The translations under genes and the position numbers were made by a program. The notes under the pieces are model-generated. The model saw only the letters and a program-made list of their open reading frames with translations. It did no database searches and had not been told where the DNA came from. From a virus, in the IMG/VR virus record IMGVR_UViG_3300033571_010557, positions 1 to 64,000 of that record: a stretch of 64,000 nt of DNA. One strand, written 5' to 3'. Numbering within the stretch: position 1 is the first letter of the stretch; each line of letters begins with the position of its first letter. This document shows positions 15,769 through 23,487 of this stretch, one piece after another.

Positions 15769-16248
15769 GTGAATCCACTAGATACAAAGCTAAGAAGGAA
15801 CAGACTATCCGGTTTTTCAGCGAGATCCGGTAAGAACGCTTTAGCCAACTCTAGGTGGGGTAGTAAGAATCCAAATGGTATACCAGTACCTAAATTGGGA
15901 ATAGTGTGGAACTCCCTTATTAATGGCTTGTCCCTCATTGAGGGTATTCACGAAGAACTCACTGAGGATATTTTCGGGAAATCCCTGGCTTCCTCTTCAC
16001 CGACAGCCCAAAAACTGATTGATTTATACGAGAAGTCAGTCAATGGAAGATATGAGGATTGGTCCTCTACTATTTCAAAAAGGGACCTCAAGAGGATTGC
16101 TGAGGAGATTGGCAATAACGCAGTTTCCAAGTGGCTAAAATCGACCGATCTTAGGGAGACCAATTCTGAGATGAGAAGTTGGTTCCTGTTTGAAGGTGGT
16201 AGATCTCTTGAAGTGATTCTAGAAAGAATCCTAAGAGATCATGGATAA
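15769..16248 (+). CDS. NPLD-type virion-region protein, copy 1
   Basis: A 159-residue protein starting with GTG 15769. Its N-terminus (MNPLDTKLRRNRLSGFSARS) and a helix (WNSLINGLSLIEGIHEEL) are matched by MSNPLDHKPFKNDLAG and FRSMLDGVRLIESLKDEV in the gene at 20736. The two appear to be paralogues sharing a basic start and a central helix, while the C-terminus here is extended. The function is unknown; position suggests head or neck assembly. Confidence 0.6.
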   Translation: MNPLDTKLRRNRLSGFSARSGKNALANSRWGSKNPNGIPVPKLGIVWNSLINGLSLIEGIHEELTEDIFGKSLASSSPTAQKLIDLYEKSVNGRYEDWSSTISKRDLKRIAEEIGNNAVSKWLKSTDLRETNSEMRSWFLFEGGRSLEVILERILRDHG

Positions 16249-16816
16249 GAAAATCTACAACAGTACCAACACGCCAGTCTATGGAGGTTATCACCCGAAT
16301 GACATTGGGTACGGCTGGTTCGGCAACTTCAGGATAGATTCTAAGAAGGCCATCGAGTTTTTCAACGCGGTCGCTATGAAGATGGCCAAATTAGTTCATT
16401 CAGTGAACCGTGGGGAGTTGATTTTCAGAGTTTCTGATGGTGGTTTCTCCATGCAAGCAATAAGGGTCAAAGTCGGACTCACGATGGTTCTGAAGGCGTG
16501 GAAAAATGATAACGAATTGGCTCATGCCACGATAAGCAGGCAGGATGTCCCACTGATCGTTAATGGAACGGTTGAGGAGGACACATATAACTGGCTGGAG
16601 TCGTCTTGGGAGTCTTTGACTAGTTTAGTGTCTCAGTCTTTGAATGATATAACGTTCCCAGACTTTTCTGAACTAATAAGTTCTGAACTATCAGCCTCAA
16701 ATAACCCGCCTCCTTTCTTTAACGAGTATAACGGGACAGGTGAATCACCACCTTACGAGGAGTCATCACAATCATCTGAATATGGAGATTTACCAGACTT
16801 CAGCACTGACGCGTGA
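16241..16816 (+). CDS. Hypothetical virion-region protein
   Basis: A 191-residue protein overlapping the previous gene by 8 bases. The first 110 residues look globular (YGWFGNFRIDSKKAIEFFNA and LIFRVSDGGFSMQAIRVKVG); the last 60 are a disordered Ser/Pro/Glu-rich tail. No family is recognised. Located between tail tube and capsid genes. Confidence 0.55.
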   Translation: MDKKIYNSTNTPVYGGYHPNDIGYGWFGNFRIDSKKAIEFFNAVAMKMAKLVHSVNRGELIFRVSDGGFSMQAIRVKVGLTMVLKAWKNDNELAHATISRQDVPLIVNGTVEEDTYNWLESSWESLTSLVSQSLNDITFPDFSELISSELSASNNPPPFFNEYNGTGESPPYEESSQSSEYGDLPDFSTDA

Positions 16817-16818
16817 AG

Positions 16819-16834
16819 TTATTATTTATAAGGT
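16819..16834 (+). promoter_or_regulatory. Late promoter-like motif
   Basis: ttattatttataaggt contains TATTTATA and ends at ATG 16835. Confidence 0.5.
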
Positions 16835-17200
16835 ATGATCACTTCTAAGACATTCGTAAGGTCAGTTCCAGCATCATCCGACACCATCTTCGAGTTCAAC
16901 GGTAACGTTGATGGAGGTCTCTTAGTGGTCATGGAGAACCTTAGTTCTGATAACACCATGGTTTACAAGTTCATGGAGTCGTACGACGGTATCACCTGGG
17001 TTGATAAATCATTCCCTCTCACTGGTGGTGGTACTGCAACCCAGTTTACGATACTCCCTGATTCTCACCATGAAATAAAAGTGACATACACCAGGCAGAA
17101 GTTGAAGCTGATGGCTTCTGGTAATCTCATGGCGAACTTCAGTGTGACACACAGGTCCCAGTCCACCCTAGACGGACCCCTCGTTATAAGTGCCTCCTAA
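16835..17200 (+). CDS. Putative small virion beta-sandwich protein
   Basis: A 121-residue protein with alternating hydrophobic residues and no charged helices (VDGGLLVVMENLSSDNTMVY, then DGITWVDKSFPL), like phage head-decoration or neck proteins. Family not recognised. It has its own late-type motif directly upstream and is in the head-tail block. Confidence 0.55.
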   Translation: MITSKTFVRSVPASSDTIFEFNGNVDGGLLVVMENLSSDNTMVYKFMESYDGITWVDKSFPLTGGGTATQFTILPDSHHEIKVTYTRQKLKLMASGNLMANFSVTHRSQSTLDGPLVISAS

Positions 17201-17202
17201 AT

Positions 17203-17862
17203 ATGAGCATATCCGAATCTTTACTCAATCCTCAGGCGGTACAGGAACATCCCGTAAGATCCTTCCTTGAGTCTAGGGAAAGCGTCCTAAAGTTCTCCTC
17301 TCACTTCAAAAGGACTAACAACCCTCTGATACAGAAGTACATCGGTAAGATATCCTCTGTCCTCGAAGGTCATATAAAGAATCCAACTGATGCTGGCAAT
17401 AAACTGCTTTCGGAAGTTGCTGCTGACTGCAGAATTATACTAGAAGCCTCCCAGAAAGGTGAGAGGCACAAAGTGTCTAACGTTCTCCCGGAGGCTTACG
17501 GAAGGGCTAATGAATATTCCTCCATGATAAGAGAGTTCGGACTCTCTGGGCTGGGTTCAACAGGAACGCTGACGGAAGATTCGAAATACTCCGATGAGCA
17601 CTCTTCGTTCTGCAAGAAATTCTGCAAGGAATTTGGTGTGGAGGCTGATCACTTTGACGAGGTAGCTGAGGGTCTCTTCATATACTTCGATGCCAACAAC
17701 ACAGACAAGCTTCTCAGGAATCTCCAGTTTGACCTCTCCAGTTTCAGCTTTGATAACGGCTATATCATGTTGAAAGCTGGTTCGGTGGACGACTTCTCAT
17801 TCGGTTCTTTCGGAGAGGAATTGAGCAAGTGGAGCTTCGTATACCTTCCAGAAAGTGAATAG
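17203..17862 (+). CDS. Hypothetical virion-region protein
   Basis: A 219-residue mostly helical protein (ILEASQKGERHKVSNVLPEA). The segment SFCKKFCKEFGVEADHFDEV has two cysteines on one helix. C-terminal third is beta-like (GYIMLKAGSVDDFSFGSFG). Not recognised. It precedes and overlaps the SWIM-motif protein, so the two may be co-translated. Confidence 0.5.
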   Translation: MSISESLLNPQAVQEHPVRSFLESRESVLKFSSHFKRTNNPLIQKYIGKISSVLEGHIKNPTDAGNKLLSEVAADCRIILEASQKGERHKVSNVLPEAYGRANEYSSMIREFGLSGLGSTGTLTEDSKYSDEHSSFCKKFCKEFGVEADHFDEVAEGLFIYFDANNTDKLLRNLQFDLSSFSFDNGYIMLKAGSVDDFSFGSFGEELSKWSFVYLPESE

Positions 17863-19534
17863 TATCTTCCTAAAGCACAGAAGGAGAAAGTATGAGGCAC
17901 TCTTACAAGAGGAGGGTGCCAAGGAGTCTGGATCAGTGATAGGATACTGGCTTCTACCAACTCAAGGTGGTTATGTGAAGCTGAAGATACTTGAATCTTA
18001 TGGAGTTCAAACCAATTCTGGCGGTTTCTTCGGTAAGAAATTGGGGTCGGGGAAGGTGGTTCAGGTAAAGACTCTCACGGGTGGGAGGTATCTGCCAGTG
18101 TGGCCTGTAATGAATTCCATCGACGTGCTGAAGAAGTTCTTCGGGTGGGTCTCCAAAATAAGCCAAGAAATCGACTCTAAACTATGGTCATCGGATAGCG
18201 AAGAGAGGGAGGAATCAGCCGCCCAGATCCAAGCTGAGATGATAAAGCGTGGATTCTGTTTCGTGATAAGAGACTCAGAAACTGTGCATTGGTGCGGGAC
18301 CAATCAGGAATTACTTAAGTTATTTCTGATGGAGATCTCCGGAATGCGCACTTTTAATCCCCCGAGTCTGTCGATATTATACAGCAAATATGACCCACAG
18401 GACCAGGGTGAATCGGAGGTTGTCAAACTATCTCTCTTAAGTCCTAGCGGAAATAAAGTAAAGTCCATGACGGTGGACTCGGCCTTCAGGTCCCTTTTCA
18501 AGAACAAGAAGACTTTCGCTCAGTACATCAACTCCGTAAAATCCCCAATCATTGGAAACTTCTACAGGGGAGAGGTAAGGTGGGACTCGGCTAAGGATTG
18601 GAAGGGGATAGACCCTGACAGGATTAGATCGGCTATAGACCTAAGTGATATAGCTGACGAATACAGAAGGTCATCTAATAAGAAGCTCTTACTGGAGACT
18701 ATAAAAATATTCCTTGCTTATGCGAAGCAGAATAACGTAAAGCAGGAGTGGGATCCAGAAGAGGTTAAGCGAGTAGTAGAAGAACTTCCAGAGTTAGGCT
18801 CAGTCTTGGTTCCGGTTCCAGATAAGGGCGGTTTGAAGAAGCAGAGACCTATATACTCGCCCACTGCAAGAATTCCTAAACCACCAACCGTCTCCGAGTC
18901 AACTTTTAAAGAATTACTTGACGACACTCTGATGAACGGTGGGTATAAAGTAGGAGGTCTCAGAAGAATTGGTAGATTGTGGGTCTATGACAGGAGCATC
19001 CCTGGCAGGGTTGATAACAGCAGGTTCGTAGTCACCAGAAGACCCTCCCTGCAGTTAGATAGAGATGGTTATCCAATCTACAGGTTTCAGTTCAGGTCGA
19101 GACCGGATAGGAATACGACCAACATGTCACACGCTGGTTATATAAAGTTCATCGACGGTCGTTCGACAGGTTTCATATCAAGGATCAAGGGATACTTCAA
19201 GGACGAAATAGACCTACAAGTCCATGTCCATTGTGCCTGCCCAGATTTTAAATACCGTTGGCATTGGGTATTAGCCAAAAATGGATGTTCGCACAAACCA
19301 ACCGGTGTTGGGTTCGACGCTATAGACTCTCCTCCTAGGATAACCAACCCTAATGGGCTTATAAGCATGTGCAAGCATTTAGTAGTAGCCAAGGACTACT
19401 TGTTAATGAGCGCCAGTGAACACTACAAGGTGGTCAGAGATCTACAAAAATCGAGTTCACTGAAGCGTGGTTCACTGAACGATCCTGACACCAGGGGGGT
19501 GAAACCGGATTCGGAGGTATCAGATAATGATTGA
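17855..19534 (+). CDS. Large virion-region protein with SWIM-like zinc motif
   Basis: A 559-residue protein from GTG 17855. Its C-terminal region has VHVHCACPDFKYRW and, about 50 residues later, MCKHLVVAKDY: a CxC...CxH pattern typical of SWIM zinc fingers, with extra Cys/His (KNGCSHKP) between. The N-terminal part is unrecognised. It sits where T4 has its portal gene (between gp19 and gp21) and has a similar length, but the sequence does not look like a portal, so I do not call it that. It could be a virion-borne DNA-binding or head protein. Confidence 0.6.
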   Translation: MNSIFLKHRRRKYEALLQEEGAKESGSVIGYWLLPTQGGYVKLKILESYGVQTNSGGFFGKKLGSGKVVQVKTLTGGRYLPVWPVMNSIDVLKKFFGWVSKISQEIDSKLWSSDSEEREESAAQIQAEMIKRGFCFVIRDSETVHWCGTNQELLKLFLMEISGMRTFNPPSLSILYSKYDPQDQGESEVVKLSLLSPSGNKVKSMTVDSAFRSLFKNKKTFAQYINSVKSPIIGNFYRGEVRWDSAKDWKGIDPDRIRSAIDLSDIADEYRRSSNKKLLLETIKIFLAYAKQNNVKQEWDPEEVKRVVEELPELGSVLVPVPDKGGLKKQRPIYSPTARIPKPPTVSESTFKELLDDTLMNGGYKVGGLRRIGRLWVYDRSIPGRVDNSRFVVTRRPSLQLDRDGYPIYRFQFRSRPDRNTTNMSHAGYIKFIDGRSTGFISRIKGYFKDEIDLQVHVHCACPDFKYRWHWVLAKNGCSHKPTGVGFDAIDSPPRITNPNGLISMCKHLVVAKDYLLMSASEHYKVVRDLQKSSSLKRGSLNDPDTRGVKPDSEVSDND

Positions 19535-20012
19535 TGGGATACACCTGAAGAAGGAGTTCATCACTTCGGACGAGGAAGCATACCTGATAAGTGAAGTATC
19601 CAGGAACAAGGGTATTACCAGTGGAGGCGGTCTTTACCAGTCAAGATATGGTTCCAGCGTGTACTCGAAAAAGCTCGTCTCAGATACCATACCAGAGCAT
19701 CTGAAGATATTATGTGACAGGTTGTGGCTGACTCATCAGTTGCCACATTCTCCTAAACATGTCACAGTTAACACATATACTGCGGGAAGTGTTATAAAAC
19801 CACATATTGATAAAATATCCTGCGGTAAGGTTATAACCATTCTTTCCCTTGCCTCTGATGCCACCATGATGTTGACCAAGGATGACTTAAGGGAGGAACT
19901 ATTATTACCTAGGAGGTCCCTATTACAGCTTACTGGAGACGCTAGGTATAATTGGTTTCATGAAATACTTCCAGTGAACCAACTCAGGTACTCAATTGTA
20001 TTCAGGGATTAG
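19527..20012 (+). CDS. AlkB-like 2-oxoglutarate/Fe(II) dioxygenase
   Basis: A 161-residue protein overlapping the previous gene by 8 bases. HVTVNTYTAGSVIKPHIDK holds the iron-binding HxD, WFHEILPV holds the distal histidine, and LRYSIVFRD matches the RxSxxFR 2-oxoglutarate motif of AlkB. AlkB enzymes repair alkylated bases or remove or add oxidised base marks. Its place inside the head-gene block is odd; it may act on modified phage DNA or be delivered with it. Confidence 0.78.
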   Translation: MIDGIHLKKEFITSDEEAYLISEVSRNKGITSGGGLYQSRYGSSVYSKKLVSDTIPEHLKILCDRLWLTHQLPHSPKHVTVNTYTAGSVIKPHIDKISCGKVITILSLASDATMMLTKDDLREELLLPRRSLLQLTGDARYNWFHEILPVNQLRYSIVFRD

Positions 20013-20015
20013 CTT

Positions 20016-20726
20016 ATGAAAGATTACGAATTAGAGATGGCCAGTAAAGTCTGGCCGAAAAGTAACTTCAAGTCCGAGAAGGAATGGCTTGATTACGTGA
20101 ATAAGTGGTGGCCAAAACTTCCTGGTCTTACCAAGACACTTGACAGATTCAAGAAGCCAAAGATGACCGAATCAAAGATTGGCAGTTACAGCTATTCTTG
20201 TCTAATGGCTGAACTGGACCCGGAGGATAAATTCTTCGTTATAAGGAATTTGACGTCACAATTGAACCCATCCGATCTGGTATGGGGAGACGGCAAGGGG
20301 GCAGAGTTGGAGCCTCATATCACGGTTTTGTACGGTATCCATGAGACTTCCCCTAGGCCGTTCATGGAGTTGCTCAAGGAGATTAGTCCATTTTCGGTAG
20401 AAGTGACCGGTCTTACGATATTCGAGGGGGAGCAATACGACGTTCTGAAGCTCGATATAAGAAGCCCGGAATTGGTTAGCCTGAACAATCTCATAAGAAG
20501 GAAGTTCGAGCACACGAGTAGTTTTCCGGATTACCACCCTCATTGTACTATAGGGTACTTAAAGAAAGGGGTGGCTTCGAGATACGTTGGAGATACTAGA
20601 ATGATCTCTTCCCTCAAAGTCAGTGGCTTCACATTCTCCTCAAGCTCCCAGATAAGGGGTAAAGTCTCTATTCCCTGTAAAGATCCCAATGAGTTGGTGT
20701 TCAAATTGCTTGGTGAAACTCGGTAA
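20016..20726 (+). CDS. 2H phosphoesterase / 2'-5' RNA ligase-like protein
   Basis: A 236-residue protein with the two signature HxT motifs of the 2H superfamily: LEPHITVLYGI (about residue 100) and YHPHCTIGYLKKG (about 170). These enzymes act on cyclic phosphates or 2'-5' linked nucleotides; phage members can destroy host 2'-5' or cyclic nucleotide signals or process tRNA. The N-terminal 60 residues are a basic, Trp-rich extension. It follows the AlkB-like gene by three bases. Confidence 0.78.
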   Translation: MKDYELEMASKVWPKSNFKSEKEWLDYVNKWWPKLPGLTKTLDRFKKPKMTESKIGSYSYSCLMAELDPEDKFFVIRNLTSQLNPSDLVWGDGKGAELEPHITVLYGIHETSPRPFMELLKEISPFSVEVTGLTIFEGEQYDVLKLDIRSPELVSLNNLIRRKFEHTSSFPDYHPHCTIGYLKKGVASRYVGDTRMISSLKVSGFTFSSSSQIRGKVSIPCKDPNELVFKLLGETR

Positions 20727-20735
20727 TTATTTACT
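20724..20735 (+). promoter_or_regulatory. Late promoter-like motif
   Basis: taattatttact overlaps the stop of the preceding gene and ends at ATG 20736. Confidence 0.5.
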
Positions 20736-21053
20736 ATGAGCAACCCGCTTGACCATAAACCATTCAAGAACGACTTAGCCGGAAAAAGTGTTAAGAAGAA
20801 ACAACGTTTCAAGCCCAACCCTATGTCTGGTTTTGGTAAGGGGACTGATGTTCTGGTTCCGAAGAACAAGTTGGCATACCCTCCAGGTCGTCACCGTTTA
20901 GTCTTCAGATCAATGCTTGATGGAGTCAGGCTGATAGAGTCCTTGAAGGATGAGGTTGAAGGCATGAGCACGATGCCACCCGTGAAGCTCTCAAAAGGTG
21001 AACAGACACCATCGGTCCGTCCCGCGATAGGCTTCCCTAAGAAGAAACAATAA
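20736..21053 (+). CDS. NPLD-type virion-region protein, copy 2
   Basis: A 105-residue basic protein similar at its N-terminus and in one helix to the protein at 15769 (NPLDxK start; SMLDGVRLIESLKDEVEG helix). The middle is Lys/Pro-rich (KKKQRFKPNPMSGFGKGTDV). Unknown function, presumably head assembly. It ends one base into the next gene. Confidence 0.6.
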   Translation: MSNPLDHKPFKNDLAGKSVKKKQRFKPNPMSGFGKGTDVLVPKNKLAYPPGRHRLVFRSMLDGVRLIESLKDEVEGMSTMPPVKLSKGEQTPSVRPAIGFPKKKQ

Positions 21054-21364
21054 TGGGATTCATAGACACTCATTTCCTCCTAAGGGATGAAGAGTACTAT
21101 AAGTTTAGGACCCCGAAGCCTAAGCCTATTCCAGGAGCATACCTTCTACAGAAGACTCCCTTTGTTGATTTCATAAAAGTAACTAGGCCAGATGGATCAT
21201 CTAGATCCTTTTACACCAGAGGTCAGGGACTTTCCAAGAAGCTGGAGAACATAGGTATACCACCAGATAGGCAAGATCGTGTCCTATCCCATGTGATGAA
21301 TTTCCAATCAGCCTATATAAGGGTTGACAATGCTGAAAATTGGGGTAGTCCGAGTTCAAACTGA
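21053..21364 (+). CDS. Hypothetical virion-region protein
   Basis: A 103-residue basic protein with a Pro/Lys-rich stretch (RTPKPKPIPGAYLLQKTP) and a beta-like FIKVTRPDGSSRSFYTRG. Directly upstream of the protease-scaffold gene. No family is recognised. Confidence 0.5.
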   Translation: MGFIDTHFLLRDEEYYKFRTPKPKPIPGAYLLQKTPFVDFIKVTRPDGSSRSFYTRGQGLSKKLENIGIPPDRQDRVLSHVMNFQSAYIRVDNAENWGSPSSN

Positions 21365-21416
21365 ATTTCCCCTCTTTTCTCAGTCTGTTATACGAGACCT
21401 TCCGAACCAACAACCC

Positions 21417-21428
21417 TTAGTTATTTAA
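21417..21428 (+). promoter_or_regulatory. Late promoter-like motif of protease-scaffold gene
   Basis: ttagttatttaa lies eight bases before ATG 21436 (leader cagcacc). Confidence 0.5.
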
Positions 21429-21435
21429 CAGCACC

Positions 21436-23454
21436 ATGCCGAAGCAATTACTAACAGAGAGAGAAAACCCCTTTCCTTTTAAGCCGATAGGGTCTCCAGT
21501 CATCACTGAAAGTATAGGTGACAATGGCTCTCCTACTCAAATAATAAGAGCTACTGGTGTTTTCCAAAACTACCTCAGAGAAAACTCTAACGGTAGAATC
21601 TACCCGAAGTCGATCTGGGACAGGATTCTCAAAGAGGATTCAGACTTCATGAGGAAAATTAAGGAAAGGGGAGTGTTAGGAGTCATAGAACATCCGGATG
21701 ATGGTCAGACTCACCTCAAGTATATTTCTCACGTGATAACCGAGGTTAGGTATGCAACACCTCAGGAAATCGCGTCAAGCAACGGTCAGATAGTTGAAGG
21801 TGACATTGTAGGAACCTACGAAACCCTCCCTTACGGTGACGGCGTCTATCTGGCCGGTCTCCACAAGTCAAAAGTAAGTTTTGGTATCTCATCAAGGGGC
21901 CAGGGCAATGTCGTCGAGAGGAACGGTAAGAAAATCGTTGAGGACGATTTTGACCTTGAGACGTGGGATGTGGTTTATAACCCTTCCGTGAAACATGCGA
22001 GACCACGTGCCGTGGAAGAATCTTCAAAGAAGGAAGGGGGCCTTACCGAGGCCACTCTAAAGGAGGGTGACGCTCAACCGGGCTATGATCTTCCGGTTGA
22101 AACCCATGAAGATCTTATAGACGCGCTCTCCATGATGGGCTTCGAGTCGGAAGATGGGATCAGGTTCCGCAAGGACGGGAACGACCAAAAAGTAACGTGC
22201 TCTATTGAAAGCAACTGGGTTTCCTACGACCGCGAGTTCCCGGAGGACTACACAGTTAACTGCGCTGGAGCAGTTCACACTTTTAATTCTCCTGCCGAAG
22301 TTTGGCAGTTTATCTCTTCAAAGGAGACAGTCCTTGAGAGATTCAATCCAGGTCTCCTCTTCAAATCCCGTGCTCTAGCCCGTCATCGAAAAGATGACAA
22401 GAAGGAGCGCAAAGATAAGGAGGAGGTCTCAGAATCCACCCACACACCTACCATGACCAAATACGAAGAACTCCGCTCCATCAAAGGCGGAATCATCCGT
22501 CTCCTCCAGACGGAAACCAAGAAGCTCAAGGCGTCCGATAAGGCTGCTATCCTTGAGGAAATCACCAACAGTCGCATGAAAATCGACGGCATTATCGCCG
22601 AAGATAAGTCTCTCACGACCGAAGGCCAGAAGCTTCTGAAGAGGCTCCAGGAATTCGAAGACGTGGTTGATGCTCCTGAAGCTCCTGAAGCTCCTGAAGC
22701 TCCTGAAGCTCCTGAATCACCGGAAGTAGAAGCTCCTCTCCCCGAAGAGGCAAAAGAAGTCATCTCTAAAGCTGCCGAAATGCTCAAGGACCTCGGCGGC
22801 GATAGCGAAGAAGCCCAACAGGCCGCTGAAGAACTCGAAGCCCTCTGCGGCTGCGAAGGCGGCGAAGTTGGCGGCGAAGATGAAGAAACCGATTTCGTGG
22901 ATAGCATCCCGGTCGCGGAAAGTAAGGTCAAGGCCATTGGCTTTGTCAAGAGATACCGCACCCTGGAAGCTATCCACAAAGCAACCCTCGTCTCAGCAAA
23001 TCGTTTGCTGGAAAAGGTTCGCGAAGGGAAGACCAAAAGCATCAGCGAGTCTGCTGCCAACCGTAAGGAACTTCGTGAGTACAAGGAAGCGGCCACTGAG
23101 CTTGCTGAAATGTACAACCAGGACATGATCGCAGTAAGTCTGAAACTGCTTGAAGCCACGAAACCCGAGTTCTACGCCGGAAACGCCGAAAAGCTCAAGG
23201 GTATCAAAAACTACAAGAAGTTCACTGAGGCGGTCGAGGATGCACTCACCAAGACTCCTGCTCCTAAGAAGGTGGCCGAGTCCAAGGAACAGAAGAAGGA
23301 GCCTCTCAAGGAGTCCAAGGAACCCGTCAAGGAGTCCAAGGAACCCGTCAAGGAGTCCAAGGAACCCGTCAAGGAGTCCAAGGAAGAGCCTAAGAAGCTT
23401 ACCGAATCTGTTCACCCCGCTCTTGCAATGGTGCAACGCACTCGTCGCAAGTAA
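21436..23454 (+). CDS. Prohead protease fused to capsid scaffold
   Basis: A 672-residue polyprotein. Residues 1-200 look like a T4 gp21-type prohead protease: NYLRENSNGRIYPKSIWDRI, GVLGVIEHPDDGQTH (probable catalytic His) and VSFGISSRGQGN (probable Ser). From about residue 330 the protein is acidic and helical (KYEELRSIKGGIIRLLQTET onwards), as expected of a gp22-like scaffold core, and includes five APE repeats (22672-22716) and three KEPVKES repeats (23311-23373). In T4 these are separate genes. Codon use changes sharply near 22440, from AGG/ATA-rich to CGC/ATC-rich, and an internal ATG at 22453 has an A/C-rich leader. Separate scaffold translation is therefore likely. Confidence 0.78.
   Translation: MPKQLLTERENPFPFKPIGSPVITESIGDNGSPTQIIRATGVFQNYLRENSNGRIYPKSIWDRILKEDSDFMRKIKERGVLGVIEHPDDGQTHLKYISHVITEVRYATPQEIASSNGQIVEGDIVGTYETLPYGDGVYLAGLHKSKVSFGISSRGQGNVVERNGKKIVEDDFDLETWDVVYNPSVKHARPRAVEESSKKEGGLTEATLKEGDAQPGYDLPVETHEDLIDALSMMGFESEDGIRFRKDGNDQKVTCSIESNWVSYDREFPEDYTVNCAGAVHTFNSPAEVWQFISSKETVLERFNPGLLFKSRALARHRKDDKKERKDKEEVSESTHTPTMTKYEELRSIKGGIIRLLQTETKKLKASDKAAILEEITNSRMKIDGIIAEDKSLTTEGQKLLKRLQEFEDVVDAPEAPEAPEAPEAPESPEVEAPLPEEAKEVISKAAEMLKDLGGDSEEAQQAAEELEALCGCEGGEVGGEDEETDFVDSIPVAESKVKAIGFVKRYRTLEAIHKATLVSANRLLEKVREGKTKSISESAANRKELREYKEAATELAEMYNQDMIAVSLKLLEATKPEFYAGNAEKLKGIKNYKKFTEAVEDALTKTPAPKKVAESKEQKKEPLKESKEPVKESKEPVKESKEPVKESKEEPKKLTESVHPALAMVQRTRRK
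22453..23454 (+). CDS. Probable internally initiated scaffold protein
   Basis: In the same frame as the protease-scaffold gene, ATG 22453 (MTKYEELRSIKG) follows cacccacacacctacc, an A/C-rich leader like those of the capsid gene and other abundant proteins. Codon use becomes host-like from this point. A 333-residue acidic scaffold would be made in excess over the protease, as the T4 stoichiometry of gp22 to gp21 requires. This is an inference from leader and codon use only. Confidence 0.55.
   Translation: MTKYEELRSIKGGIIRLLQTETKKLKASDKAAILEEITNSRMKIDGIIAEDKSLTTEGQKLLKRLQEFEDVVDAPEAPEAPEAPEAPESPEVEAPLPEEAKEVISKAAEMLKDLGGDSEEAQQAAEELEALCGCEGGEVGGEDEETDFVDSIPVAESKVKAIGFVKRYRTLEAIHKATLVSANRLLEKVREGKTKSISESAANRKELREYKEAATELAEMYNQDMIAVSLKLLEATKPEFYAGNAEKLKGIKNYKKFTEAVEDALTKTPAPKKVAESKEQKKEPLKESKEPVKESKEPVKESKEPVKESKEEPKKLTESVHPALAMVQRTRRK
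22672..22716 (+). repeat. Five 9-bp repeats (gctcctgaa)
   Basis: Five exact tandem copies encode an APE-type repeat in the scaffold region, probably a flexible linker. Confidence 0.95.
23311..23373 (+). repeat. Three 21-bp tandem repeats in scaffold
   Basis: Three exact copies of a 21-bp unit starting gagtccaagg encode ESKEPVK three times, with a partial fourth copy. Confidence 0.95.
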
Positions 23455-23487
23455 CCCACCAAACCAACACCACATATATACGACTCC

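Noticed and set aside
17855-19534. Portal protein call from T4 gene order
   Set aside because: Position and length fit, but I see no portal-like sequence and the C-terminus has a zinc-binding motif.
22383-23159. Long minus-strand frames opposite the scaffold region
   Set aside because: Shadows of the acidic scaffold coding sequence; Ser/Ala-rich low complexity.
23311-23373. CRISPR-like repeats in the scaffold gene
   Set aside because: Repeats are directly adjacent and in frame; no spacers.
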